DNA of 64,000 nt from Paludibacter sp. (GCA_019163375.1 JAFLKK010000004.1:1-64000); one strand, 5' to 3'; counted from the first letter of the stretch, positions 42,130-51,732 are shown. Program-made: numbers and translations. Notes: generated by a model from the sequence alone, not told the origin.

Positions 42130-43023
42130 ATGACACCTCCATATTTAAAACCCAACGATCAAATCCGCGTAGTTTCTCCATCGGGAAATATTGAACCCAA
42201 ATATATTGTTGGGGCAAAAAAGACGCTTAGCTCCTGGGGGCTGAATGTTACCGAAGGAAAATTTGCGCGTACAAAGTATGGCCGTTTTGCCGGTACGGAG
42301 GCGCAACGTATTGCCGATTTACAAGAAGCGTTGGACGATCCGTCGGTGAATGCTATTTTATGTAGTCGCGGAGGATACGGAGTGGCACAAATTATTGACA
42401 AGCTCGATTTTTCTATTTTCGCGAAATCACCAAAATGGCTTATCGGTTTTAGCGATATTACTATTTTGCACAATGCAATTAGTAATTTGGGTATAGCCTC
42501 CATTCACGGGATTATGGCAAAGCATCTCACTCAGTTTCCTGCAGATTCAATACACGTTCAGAAATGTCGCGAAATCCTATTTGGACAAATGCCCACCTAT
42601 ACCGTTCCGAAACATAGATTAAACAAATTTGGCATCGCAGAAGGAAAGCTGATTGGCGGAAATCTATCTGTGCTCATGGGGTTGCGGGGAAGTCAGTTTG
42701 ATTTGGTCTATAAAAATAATATCCTTTTTATCGAAGACATTGCCGAGCGACCCTACCATATCGATCGAATGATGCAAAATTTACGTTTCAGTGGCGTGTT
42801 GGCTCAGCTGTCGGGTTTAGTAGTGGGTCAGTTTAGCGATTGCGAGGAGGACCCTTTGATGAAAAAAAGTGTTGCTCAACTAATTGCCGATGCCGTGAGC
42901 GAGTACGATTACCCCGTTTGTTTCAACTTCCCGGCGGGACATGTGGATGACAATCTGCCATTGAAAATGGGAGAAATCATTCACTTTGAGGTTGTAAAAA
43001 ATGGAGGAAAGTTGATATTTTAA
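42130..43023 (+). CDS. ldcA: LD-carboxypeptidase (S66)
   Basis: MTPPYLKPNDQIRVVSPSG...ILCSRGGYGVAQIIDKLDF...LIGFSDITILHNAI...GGNLSVLMGL. Confidence 0.92.
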   Translation: MTPPYLKPNDQIRVVSPSGNIEPKYIVGAKKTLSSWGLNVTEGKFARTKYGRFAGTEAQRIADLQEALDDPSVNAILCSRGGYGVAQIIDKLDFSIFAKSPKWLIGFSDITILHNAISNLGIASIHGIMAKHLTQFPADSIHVQKCREILFGQMPTYTVPKHRLNKFGIAEGKLIGGNLSVLMGLRGSQFDLVYKNNILFIEDIAERPYHIDRMMQNLRFSGVLAQLSGLVVGQFSDCEEDPLMKKSVAQLIADAVSEYDYPVCFNFPAGHVDDNLPLKMGEIIHFEVVKNGGKLIF

Positions 43024-43111
43024 GACTCTCACTTACGTTTTAATAAATTCTAAAAGTTTCTGTTTTTTATTAAAAATCTGCAAACGACTGTTCATTAATG
43101 CCTAAAAATCT

Positions 43112-43119
43112 TATCTTTG
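43112..43119 (+). promoter_or_regulatory. Bacteroidota -7 element (TAnnTTTG)
   Basis: TATCTTTG 31 bp before the likely ATG at 43150. Confidence 0.6.
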
Positions 43120-43149
43120 CAAGACGTTATTTATCTGAACAGTTCATTT

Positions 43150-45153
43150 ATGCAGTTTTTGAAACCCATTTTACTCCTTTTTTCCCTCTTTTTTATTCTG
43201 TCCTTCTCCGGTGCCGAAGAGCGCAAGGAGTCTGTTGCTATATCCGATACCCTACATACAAATTACTTATCACCGGCTAACGTTCCATTATCCGATTCGA
43301 TCATCAACTTCGGTAAATTATTTCTGAATACTCCTTATCGTTATGGTTCACCTGGAACTTCTTCTTTCGATTGTTCCGGTTTTACTTCCTATGTCTATCG
43401 TAATTTCGGATATAACCTTAAACGCTCGTCGGCTGAGCAGGCCGAGCAATTTGATTCAGTGCAGCCCGAGGAACTTAAAACCGGCGACTTGGTTTATTTT
43501 TCAGGGCGTTCGCGTAGTAAGCGCGTGGGGCACGTAGGAATAGTTGTTAGTAAAAACGATAATGGTACTTTTGATTTTATTCATGCTGCGGTTCGCAAAG
43601 GTGTTACCATCTCCAATTCTGATGAAGCGTATTATTCCAGACGCTTTGTGAAAGCTAACCGTGTAGTAGGGTTTGATCCTTTCTCTGTAGTACGATCGGC
43701 TGCTACTGATAATATTTCTAGCAATCTGAATGAAGAGCCCATTGCTCCCATTGTAAATAATTCTAATGTTCAACGGATAAAGAAACGTATTCCTGCCGAA
43801 TATCATCGTGTAAAAAGAGGGGAGACGCTCTCTTCTATTGCACAGAAATATGGAATGTCCATTGCCGAATTGAAGGAGAAGAATCGTATCAAAGGTAGCA
43901 AGCTGAGTCTTAAACAGCAACTGAAAGTAAAAGACGAAGAAAATTTAATGGTCATCGAGCCGGGTAGAGCTATAGCTAAAAATACAAAATCTGAATTGGA
44001 AATTGCTAAAAAACAACAATCTACAGAGAGCGCAAACTCATTACATGTTGTGAAAAGTGGTGAAACGTTGTTCAGCATTGCCAAGGCCAACAATATTACT
44101 GTTGCTGAACTTCAAAAGCTGAATGATTTGTCGAACGGAAAAATTCGATTGGGTCAAGAGCTGAAAATTGTTCAACCTTCAACTTCATTGGGAAGTGACA
44201 TTGCTGCCAATAAGGTGGGCGTTGAAACAAATGCAGTTTCATACAAAGTAAAGAAAGGCGAAACGCTTTCGAGTATTTCGAAAAAGTACAATATTACTGA
44301 AGAAGAACTGAAAGCTTCGAATAATCTGAAGTCGAATACTCTTCGCTCGGGTCAAAGCCTGCAAATAGCACAAGTTGCTGCACCGACGTCAACGATTGCT
44401 TCTAATAAAGTTGAAGTTGCAGCAACTCCAATCTCTTACAAAGTAAAGAGGGGTGAAACACTATCCAGTATTTCAAAAAAACACAATATGACCGAAGATG
44501 AACTTAAGGTGCTGAATAATCTTAAGTCAAGCAAAATTCGTTTTGGACAAGAGTTGAACGTAAATCAACCGTTGGAAGTGGCTACGGTAGCCGATGGTAC
44601 GAAAAATGCGAAAACAGAACCTGCGGTTGCTACTTATAAAGTGAGGAAAGGTGAAACACTATCAGGTATTGCTGAAAAAAATAATGTATCGGTGGCGGAT
44701 TTGAAGTCGCTAAACAATTTGCGCTCTACGAGTCTTAGACCGGGACAGCAATTGCAGTTGTCGGGCAAAGATGCTCAGTCCGAAAATGAGGCTGTCGCCA
44801 AAGTTGAAAAAACGATTGTGCATAAAGTAGAGTCGGGAGAATCACTTTATATAATTGCCAAAAAATATAATGTGGCAATAGATGAATTGAAGAGATTGAA
44901 TAATCTTGACGGAGCAAAATTAAAACCGGGGCAGTCGCTCAGTGTAAATATGCCTGTTGAGAATAGTAATAGCACGGCAGAAAGGAAAACCGTTAAGCCT
45001 AAAATTACGCACAAAGTAAAATCGGGGGAATCTTTTTACTCATTAGCCAAGAAGTATGGTTGTAGTGTGAATGATATTAAAGAATGGAATAGTAAGCCAA
45101 GTGATAAACTAAATCCGGGCGAAAAGATAATTATTTATTCTAGAAACAGTTAA
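43150..45153 (+). CDS. NlpC/P60 endopeptidase with seven LysM domains
   Basis: YRYGSPGTSSFDCSGFTSYVYRNFG, GHVGIV; seven LysM units (e.g. YHRVKRGETLSSIAQKYGMSIAELKEKN, THKVKSGESFYSLAKKYGCSVNDIKEWN). Confidence 0.93.
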   Translation: MQFLKPILLLFSLFFILSFSGAEERKESVAISDTLHTNYLSPANVPLSDSIINFGKLFLNTPYRYGSPGTSSFDCSGFTSYVYRNFGYNLKRSSAEQAEQFDSVQPEELKTGDLVYFSGRSRSKRVGHVGIVVSKNDNGTFDFIHAAVRKGVTISNSDEAYYSRRFVKANRVVGFDPFSVVRSAATDNISSNLNEEPIAPIVNNSNVQRIKKRIPAEYHRVKRGETLSSIAQKYGMSIAELKEKNRIKGSKLSLKQQLKVKDEENLMVIEPGRAIAKNTKSELEIAKKQQSTESANSLHVVKSGETLFSIAKANNITVAELQKLNDLSNGKIRLGQELKIVQPSTSLGSDIAANKVGVETNAVSYKVKKGETLSSISKKYNITEEELKASNNLKSNTLRSGQSLQIAQVAAPTSTIASNKVEVAATPISYKVKRGETLSSISKKHNMTEDELKVLNNLKSSKIRFGQELNVNQPLEVATVADGTKNAKTEPAVATYKVRKGETLSGIAEKNNVSVADLKSLNNLRSTSLRPGQQLQLSGKDAQSENEAVAKVEKTIVHKVESGESLYIIAKKYNVAIDELKRLNNLDGAKLKPGQSLSVNMPVENSNSTAERKTVKPKITHKVKSGESFYSLAKKYGCSVNDIKEWNSKPSDKLNPGEKIIIYSRNS

Positions 45154-45165
45154 ATATCAGTTAAG

Positions 45166-45897
45166 ATGAAACAAAATCAAATCATTGCAATTTTTGTAAT
45201 CTCAGTAACTTTGATTCTTTGTGCTTTCATTTTCTCAAATGCTATTAAGCATCGTAACGATGCAGCAAATGTAATTTCGGTTACCGGTATGGCCGAACGA
45301 AACTTCGAGTCGGATTTGATTGTATGGAAAAGCCAGTTTACGGTCAAAAATATGAATCTGACTACGGCCTATGCTGAACTTAAAAAGCAAAGCGAATCAA
45401 CCCGCAATTTTCTCGAGTCTAAAGGAACTGCGAAAAAAGAAATGACCTTTTCGGCTGCAGAGATTACTAAAGACTATGCAACTATTACTTCGAATGGGAA
45501 TTCTATTTCTACTTTCGACGGTTACAGACTTACTCAACAAATAAGCATTACTTCGAATGATGTATCAAAAATAGAAGGAATTTCCCGCGAAATTACAGAG
45601 CTTATTAATAGCGGAATTGAAATAACATCCTTAGCTCCGCAGTATTATTACACCAAAATGGCCGACCTTAAGATAAAGATGCTTGCCGAAGCTTCACAAG
45701 ACGGTTGTCAAAGAGCTAAGACCATTGCAGAGAATGGAGAGGCCAACTTAGGTCGAATGATGAATTGCTCTATGGGAGTTTTCCAAATTGTCGCTCAAAA
45801 TTCATCCGAAGATTATAGTTGGGGTGGTTCATTTAATACTTCTTCTAAAAAGAAAACTGCTACCATTACCGTAAAGCTGCAATATCAGGTAAAATAA
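45166..45897 (+). CDS. SIMPL-domain (DUF541-like) protein
   Basis: VISVTGMAERNFESDLIVWKSQF...SAAEITKDYATI...YSWGGSFNTSSKKKTATITVKLQYQ. Confidence 0.83.
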   Translation: MKQNQIIAIFVISVTLILCAFIFSNAIKHRNDAANVISVTGMAERNFESDLIVWKSQFTVKNMNLTTAYAELKKQSESTRNFLESKGTAKKEMTFSAAEITKDYATITSNGNSISTFDGYRLTQQISITSNDVSKIEGISREITELINSGIEITSLAPQYYYTKMADLKIKMLAEASQDGCQRAKTIAENGEANLGRMMNCSMGVFQIVAQNSSEDYSWGGSFNTSSKKKTATITVKLQYQVK

Positions 45898-45909
45898 GTA
45901 TTTCCCACT

Positions 45910-46632
45910 TTAATCAAATAGCGACTGCAATACAGCAAGCGAATGTAAGCCATTAAAGTCGGGGATGTGTAAGCGGTAGTACTCAATCATGCTTTCGAGC
46001 AGTTTAAGGCGTTTCTGACGCGAAAAAATCAATTCGTGCATGTTCGGGTAGTCTGCTTGGAGCAATGCTTTGAAATCATTCGTGGCGTCCTGTAACAGAT
46101 AATGTATATGCTGCGGCTTATTCCGTGTAAAAACTCCGTTCATTAAATCGAAGTATATCGCACTTTCCTCATCCTCGTTCGGTTCAAAACCTAAATAGCG
46201 ACTCAACTTAAGCAGAAACACCAAATGAAAGTTGGCTAATCCTGTCTCGCAGCAATCCAGTTGTTGGATGGAGTTGTCCAGAAACAGAAACAGGCTTTCG
46301 TCGGGCTCTGTTTGTCGCAGGGTGCGAAAAAGCACTTCGGACAGAAACAATGCCAGCGAATTTTTTATCGGATCAAATGGAACTCTTGTAAAGGGATAGG
46401 CTATTCGTACGTCCTTTACGCGTTGCAAATCTTTGCCCGGAAGATGAACCACATCTAATTCTACAATAGACAGTGGTTGAAGAAAAGCAGAGCGAAAAAC
46501 AGATTTCTTCTTATTTACGCCATGAACCATGTACGAAACGCGTCCGAATTGGCTCGTATATATGGTGACAATTGTTGCCGAATCGGAGTATTTTATCGAA
46601 TGGAGTACAATTCCGCTTGTTTTTTCCTGCAT
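45910..46632 (-). CDS. recO: DNA repair protein RecO
   Basis: TSGIVLHSIKYSDSATIVTIYTSQFGRVSYMVHGVNKKKS. Confidence 0.93.
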   Translation of the reverse strand: MQEKTSGIVLHSIKYSDSATIVTIYTSQFGRVSYMVHGVNKKKSVFRSAFLQPLSIVELDVVHLPGKDLQRVKDVRIAYPFTRVPFDPIKNSLALFLSEVLFRTLRQTEPDESLFLFLDNSIQQLDCCETGLANFHLVFLLKLSRYLGFEPNEDEESAIYFDLMNGVFTRNKPQHIHYLLQDATNDFKALLQADYPNMHELIFSRQKRLKLLESMIEYYRLHIPDFNGLHSLAVLQSLFD

Positions 46633-46773
46633 AAATGGGCTGTTGAGACAACAAAAGTAGCAAAAATATTGGCTTTTGATATGAATATAGAAACAAAATG
46701 CAAGGAATGTAAAATTTATAGTCGCTGATAAATAGCAAATTACAAATTAATTGAAATATTTTCTAGAAAAGGC

Positions 46774-46804
46774 TTGGTCAATTCAAAAAACACCCGTATA
46801 TTTG
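46774..46804 (+). promoter_or_regulatory. Promoter of tRNA-Glu / rpsT region
   Basis: TTG (46774-46776), 20 bp spacer, TATATTTG (46797-46804). Confidence 0.7.
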
Positions 46805-46859
46805 CACCCGCAATTGAGAACAACATTACTCAATACCAGAAAGCAATACAACGCTTAAT

Positions 46860-46931
46860 GGTCCATTCGTCTATCGGTTAGGACGCCAGGTTTTCATCCT
46901 GGAAAGAGGGGTTCGACTCCCCTATGGACTA
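46860..46931 (+). tRNA. tRNA-Glu (anticodon TTC)
   Basis: Acceptor ggtccat/atggact; anticodon stem CCAGG-TTTTCAT-CCTGG; T arm aggggttcgactcccct. Confidence 0.95.
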
Positions 46932-46973
46932 CAAAAGAAAAAGAAATTTATTAGCATTAAAAATAAGATTGCA

Positions 46974-47228
46974 ATGGCAAATCATAAATCATCTATCAAA
47001 AGAATTCGTCAAGCCGACAAGAAGAAATTGCACAACCGTTATTATGCTAAAACAGCACGTAACGCGGTTCGCAAATTACGTACAACTGCTGAAAAAACTG
47101 TAGCAACAGAAATGTTACCAAAAATCAGCGCTATGTTGGACAAATTGGCTAAACGTAACATTATCCATAAAAACAAAGCTAGCAACTTGAAGTCTAAGTT
47201 AGCTATCTATGTAAATAAATTGGCATAA
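46974..47228 (+). CDS. rpsT: 30S ribosomal protein S20
   Basis: [36 protein letters not shown]. Confidence 0.97.
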   Translation: MANHKSSIKRIRQADKKKLHNRYYAKTARNAVRKLRTTAEKTVATEMLPKISAMLDKLAKRNIIHKNKASNLKSKLAIYVNKLA

Positions 47229-47248
47229 TCGCTTCTTAATATATACAG

Positions 47249-47280
47249 AAGCCCTTTTCCTAACGGAGAAGGGCTTTTTT
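47249..47280 (+). terminator. Intrinsic terminator after rpsT
   Basis: AAGCCCTTTTCC taacgg AGAAGGGCTTTTTT. Confidence 0.9.
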
Positions 47281-47484
47281 GTCATCCGCCGGTTTGGAAT
47301 ACTTGGTGATCAAAGCAAAAAGGGCTCAAAGTAAAAAGTTGTGTTTTTGATTAAAAGGTTCAAATTTGAGAATGGTGCAATGCTGTTCATACTCTTATGG
47401 CGTATGTTGAGTAGCTTGTGGGATTCTTTACGATTGATATAGGCTCTTTATTTGTTTAATTGGCATACTTCTTAGTTTAGATGC

Positions 47485-47522
47485 AAAAAGAGCTTTTCCT
47501 GCGCAGGAAAAGCTCTTTTTTA
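47485..47522 (-). terminator. Intrinsic (bidirectional-looking) terminator
   Basis: AAAAAGAGCTTTTCCTGCGCAGGAAAAGCTCTTTTTTA, 3' of the minus-strand YceI-like gene. Confidence 0.88.
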
Positions 47523-47535
47523 GTTCAATAATTTA

Positions 47536-48207
47536 TCAGTGATCGCCAGTTGCTTTCTTAGCTAAATCAATCATTTGAGTGGGATTGAATGCCGTTTGAT
47601 CGGCCTTGTTCAAGGCTATTTTGCAAACGATATGGAAATCCAGGTCAATCCATTCGCTAACCTTTATTAGGCCCAGCATTTCAACTGGTGGAACCAGTCC
47701 GAAATCACGGATGCTAATGTTTTTGCGACCATTTAGGAAGTAATTTTCGCCATCGCTGTCAGATGAAATCGGAAAGCAGTATTGTTTAGTAATGCCTGTT
47801 ATGGTTATGTTGGCGTAAGCATTGCCTTTGATTAATCTAGATTTGTCCAAATTCTGTTTTAAATCAATATAATTCAGTTGAACGTGAATGGACGGATAGG
47901 TTTTATGTTTGATAAGTTTCAAAAAATCTCTCAAGGCCATTTTATTGCCCGATGTAAAGTCTTTTACTGCTATTGACAGTTGCATCTGGTTTAAAAGTAT
48001 TCTGTTCTGATTTTGAGTGGCAGTAATTACAAAGTTCTTTTTTGATAGCAAATCTCCCGGAAAAAGTAGCTTAAACGAGACAATATTCGTAGAACCGGTA
48101 ATCGTTACCGAGCTGCTTTTTTCCAAATCTACTGTCACAATGGACTGAGCCAGCATTACTTGACTTAAAAAAAGAATACATCCAATTATACCAATAAGTC
48201 TTTTCAT
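47536..48207 (-). CDS. YceI-like exported protein
   Basis: Signal peptide; SSVTITGSTNIVSFKLLF...YANITITGITKQYCFPI...FGLVPPVEMLGLIKVSEWIDLDFHIV. Confidence 0.75.
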   Translation of the reverse strand: MKRLIGIIGCILFLSQVMLAQSIVTVDLEKSSSVTITGSTNIVSFKLLFPGDLLSKKNFVITATQNQNRILLNQMQLSIAVKDFTSGNKMALRDFLKLIKHKTYPSIHVQLNYIDLKQNLDKSRLIKGNAYANITITGITKQYCFPISSDSDGENYFLNGRKNISIRDFGLVPPVEMLGLIKVSEWIDLDFHIVCKIALNKADQTAFNPTQMIDLAKKATGDH

Positions 48208-48285
48208 ACAATTGTCTATTTTGAAAAGGGATGATAAGCCAGTCCGGAATTATCCGAACTGGCTTAAAGAAATTCAATCCGATTG

Positions 48286-49638
48286 TTAGAATGATATTAC
48301 AGCTTCAGCACTTATTCCGTGGAACTCATAGCCATTCAAGATATAGTTTACATTTGGAACGTCGCTATATTTTTGGTTGGCATATTCAACTTTCGCCATG
48401 ATATTTTTGGTTACATACCATCCGCCGCTGATTGCTAAACGGCTGATGTCAATTTTGTAAGCAGGAACCGCCATAAGAGCAGTAGTTGAAGTGGCAGCGC
48501 CAGAAGCAGCAGCTACGTCAGCTGAAACAGTATTGTAACGAGCACCTACGAAGAAGTTTTCAGCTTTTCCAAAGCGTAAAACCAGGTCTGTTGCAAATTG
48601 GTCAGCCTTTCGTTCCAGTTTTTCAGAAGCTTTACGTCCTTTTGCCGATTCGAGAGTTGTAAATGATTCTACAGAAAGGGCGTCAGACAAGTTGTACTTC
48701 AAGAATAAGTTGCCCATAAATGTAGTCAGCTTATCGGAAAGACTCGGGTTAAAGCGACCGCCAAAAGCAGTTCCTGTGCCCGGAGCAGCATTGTACATAA
48801 TTGCTGAGTAGTTTGAACCGGTACGGTCTCCACCAAACAATGTGTTCGATAAAGAACCCGCAGTTGTATACACAGAACCGGTTAAACGAGCACGGAATTT
48901 TTCGCTTAGTTGTTTGTCAAAACCTAATTTAAAAAGGAATGAAGGGTTGTGAAGGCCGTTAGAGTATTTTGTAGCAGTTTGTGTAGTATCAATATATGCC
49001 AAACTTGGATTCAGATTACCATTGGTTATACCTGCTACCCCTATCAAGCCATTGTAGTTTACATCAACTTCTGCACCAATTTCAGTTGCAAATTCATCCA
49101 TAATATAGTTCTCCATAAATGGGTTATAGATAGCATTACCGCCATCAGAACGACGGAAGTGAGCATCACCGTAGTTAACGTCCATTTGTCCAACTTTGAT
49201 AGAAGTGTATTGCATAATATTGTCCAATACATCCATTTTAATAAACGGTATTTTATCGAATTGAACGTAGCCACCTTTTACCCATGTTTCAGTGTGATGT
49301 TTTGATGCAAGATACATGGTTACCTGTAATGTAATACCATCAGCCAAATAGCTGTTGATGTATAAATTAGCCATGGAAAGAGCAAAATTTGGTGAATTTT
49401 TAAATAGTGCTTCTGTGTTTTTTGTAGGATCTTGATTTGTAACATTATTAGAGTTTTTCAGTGCAATATAAGGCATTGCAATTGATGCACCGAATTCTAC
49501 TTTCGGGCCTGTAAACTGAGTGTCAGTTTTAGGGGTTTCGAATACGTTTATACCGGTTTGATCCGTAGCTCTTAGTTGAGCAAACATTGTACTGCTGATA
49601 AGAAGTGCAGCTACTACTGTGAAGATTGATTTTTTCAT
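48286..49638 (-). CDS. Outer-membrane porin-like beta-barrel protein
   Basis: Signal peptide, alternating hydrophobicity, IKVGQMDVNYGDAHFRRSDGGNAIYNPFMENYIMDEF, C-terminal aromatic (ISF). Confidence 0.75.
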   Translation of the reverse strand: MKKSIFTVVAALLISSTMFAQLRATDQTGINVFETPKTDTQFTGPKVEFGASIAMPYIALKNSNNVTNQDPTKNTEALFKNSPNFALSMANLYINSYLADGITLQVTMYLASKHHTETWVKGGYVQFDKIPFIKMDVLDNIMQYTSIKVGQMDVNYGDAHFRRSDGGNAIYNPFMENYIMDEFATEIGAEVDVNYNGLIGVAGITNGNLNPSLAYIDTTQTATKYSNGLHNPSFLFKLGFDKQLSEKFRARLTGSVYTTAGSLSNTLFGGDRTGSNYSAIMYNAAPGTGTAFGGRFNPSLSDKLTTFMGNLFLKYNLSDALSVESFTTLESAKGRKASEKLERKADQFATDLVLRFGKAENFFVGARYNTVSADVAAASGAATSTTALMAVPAYKIDISRLAISGGWYVTKNIMAKVEYANQKYSDVPNVNYILNGYEFHGISAEAVISF

Positions 49639-49690
49639 TTTGCTTGTTTTTAAATTGTTGGTAAAGTGATGTTCTCGTCTGTATTTCTGT

Positions 49691-50302
49691 TTATTTTGTT
49701 AGCAATGCGTTTATTTCAGGGTCGCCTACCAATACAATGCTAAACTTAAGGGTTATTGCATCGCCCACTTTCATCATTCCAAGCATAGCAGTTGGTGGTT
49801 TCATTTTGAAATCAGTCATTTTTAGTCCCACGCTTCCTGTAAATTGGAATGTGCCAGCTTTCAGTGCTTTACCGGTAGTATTGATCGTGATTTTCTTGCT
49901 AACTCCTGCCATTGTCAAATTGCCGGTTAGCACTACATCTATATCTTCTGCAGTTGCTTTTTGTACCACTGCATCGATGAGTTGAAATGTGATGGTTGGA
50001 TGTTTTTCAGCATCAAAAGCTTCATAGGTTTTTTTGTCCATCAATTTCTCATTGCTTTTAATCGATTTTACAGGCACATCCACTTTCAACGATTGAACTT
50101 TTTTGCCGCTAATCACAAGTTCTCCACTAATTTGGGTTACTTTGCTTTGAAAGTTATGTACGTTTGTTGTGCCTAAAATGGTCATAGTAGAGCTCTGCGC
50201 ATTTATTTTTAGTGTTTGAGCAGTTGTAATGCTGGAAGAGCCAACTAACATGATGCTAGCTATTAGCAACATATAGTAATTTGGTAGTGTTTTTTTTGAC
50301 AT
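49691..50302 (-). CDS. YceI family protein
   Basis: SSTMTILGTTNVHNFQSKVTQISGEL...AEKHPTITFQL...GNLTMAGVSKKITI...DFKMKPPTAMLGMMKVGDAITLKFSIVL. Confidence 0.9.
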   Translation of the reverse strand: MSKKTLPNYYMLLIASIMLVGSSSITTAQTLKINAQSSTMTILGTTNVHNFQSKVTQISGELVISGKKVQSLKVDVPVKSIKSNEKLMDKKTYEAFDAEKHPTITFQLIDAVVQKATAEDIDVVLTGNLTMAGVSKKITINTTGKALKAGTFQFTGSVGLKMTDFKMKPPTAMLGMMKVGDAITLKFSIVLVGDPEINALLTK

Positions 50303-50329
50303 GGTGTTGATTATTGTTTTAAGTTATAA

Positions 50330-50350
50330 ATCCTATAGTAATAGTAGCAT
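50330..50350. promoter_or_regulatory. Candidate Rrf2 operator, weaker site
   Basis: ATCCTATAGTAATAGTAGCAT, 21-bp imperfect dyad 28 bp upstream of the YceI start. Confidence 0.4.
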
Positions 50351-50413
50351 AATAGTGAATTTTTTTTGCTTGAATATGAATTTGTTCTTCTGCTGCATGT
50401 TTTTATCATAGCA

Positions 50414-50434
50414 ATGCTATAATATTTATAGCAT
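50414..50434. promoter_or_regulatory. Candidate Rrf2 operator, perfect dyad
   Basis: ATGCTATAA-TAT-TTATAGCAT, perfect 9-3-9 palindrome between rrf2 and the YceI gene. Confidence 0.6.
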
Positions 50435-50482
50435 AGTATTGGAAAAAATAATTGACGAGTTTAAAACAAGTCAATTTATAAT

Positions 50483-50926
50483 TTAGTTTACTACTTCGGC
50501 TATTATTCCTTTGCATTCATAGTGAGTGTCTTGAATAATTTGTTCAAGATTCTTTTTCCTCAGCATTTCAGCAAATTCGTTCTTAAACTCATTCCAATAA
50601 TTCCGACCTTTACAATCATGCTTCGATCTGTCGCAATAGCCCAAATTGTTTATGCATTCAACAACTACTATTTGTTCGAATGCCGTGTAGATATCGAGCA
50701 TGGTGATGTCTTTGGGTTCCCGGGTTAATTTATATCCACTGCCTCTTCCTTTGCTATTGGCAATCAGTCCTTTTAGCTTTAACGAGGAAATAATGGGGTC
50801 AAGGTATTTCAATGATATGTTTTGGTTTTTGGCAATGTCTTTTTGTAACATGCCATTAGCATCGGTAGTGCCGGCTATTTCTATCATTGTTCGTAAACCA
50901 TACCGTATTTTTGTATTAATTCTCAT
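50483..50926 (-). CDS. Rrf2 family transcriptional regulator with Cys cluster
   Basis: MRINTKIRYGLRTMIEIAG...IAKNQNISLKYLDPIISSLKLKGLIANSKGRGSGYKL; CINNLGYCDRSKHDC. Confidence 0.92.
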   Translation of the reverse strand: MRINTKIRYGLRTMIEIAGTTDANGMLQKDIAKNQNISLKYLDPIISSLKLKGLIANSKGRGSGYKLTREPKDITMLDIYTAFEQIVVVECINNLGYCDRSKHDCKGRNYWNEFKNEFAEMLRKKNLEQIIQDTHYECKGIIAEVVN

Positions 50927-50968
50927 CTTGCTTTAGGTTTCTGATGCAAATTTATATCATATTTTCGA

Positions 50969-50989
50969 ATGCTATCACTTTGATAGTAT
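50969..50989. promoter_or_regulatory. Candidate Rrf2 operator upstream of rrf2
   Basis: ATGCTATCA-CTT-TGATAGTAT, 9-3-9 dyad with one mismatch. Confidence 0.6.
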
Positions 50990-51068
50990 GAATTAATATA
51001 GATTAAGCAAATTTAATAAATATTAGCTATTATTGATGGTTTTGATTCAAACGAATAGCTAATTAACA

Positions 51069-51107
51069 AAAGAAAGGTTCTTTTCGCTCGAAAAGGACCT
51101 TTCTTTT
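51069..51107 (-). terminator. Intrinsic terminator
   Basis: AAAGAAAGGTTCTTTTCGCTCGAAAAGGACCTTTCTTTT 3' of the 51114-51593 gene. Confidence 0.85.
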
Positions 51108-51113
51108 ACGAGT

Positions 51114-51593
51114 TTATTTAGACTCTTTAGTTGCTATTTCGGTAACGGTGGTGGCAATGGACTTGGTCATTTCGGGCATGTATTTTTGCATCATTATATT
51201 CATTAAGTCACCCTGAATGGTTGGTGTCATTTTGATAAATTTCTGACCGGCAGGTGTTTTATAAAAACGAATAAAATCATCAACCTCGGCCTGAGTGAAA
51301 TACTTGTCGTAGATAACAACCATGTCTTCGTTAATCATTTTAGTGCAAATATCTTTTGCAATTTTCATTACTCCTTCCATCATTTTTTCTTTTTTGGCCA
51401 GCGATGCTGCGTCTGTAGGAACATTGGGCATTTGATTCAAGATGCTTGGAACGATCGATGCAAATGTTTTCTCAATGATGGAATCGGTTTGCATCAGGTG
51501 AAACAACTCTTTGATAGAGGCCTGTTTAGTTTGTGCATGGCTGCTAGCCAGAATAAAAAAACAAAAAATGGACGAGAGAATTACTTTTTTCAT
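51114..51593 (-). CDS. DUF2059-type exported protein
   Basis: Signal peptide; YDKYFTQAEVDDFIRFYKTPAGQKFIKMTPTIQGDLMNIMMQ. Confidence 0.88.
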   Translation of the reverse strand: MKKVILSSIFCFFILASSHAQTKQASIKELFHLMQTDSIIEKTFASIVPSILNQMPNVPTDAASLAKKEKMMEGVMKIAKDICTKMINEDMVVIYDKYFTQAEVDDFIRFYKTPAGQKFIKMTPTIQGDLMNIMMQKYMPEMTKSIATTVTEIATKESK

Positions 51594-51691
51594 TGTACTT
51601 TATTTATGGGTTTAATTTAAGAGCGTAAATTTACATATTTTTTTTAGGTTAACCAATAGTGGGAGTGCATTACTTTGATAGTTGTGGGCAC

Positions 51692-51732
51692 AAAAAAGCC
51701 CTTCTGATTTTCAATTCCAAATCAGAAGGGCT
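51692..51732 (-). terminator. Intrinsic terminator of small-protein operon
   Basis: AAGCCCTTCTGATTT tcaattcc AAATCAGAAGGGCTT with T-tract in minus orientation. Confidence 0.9.
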
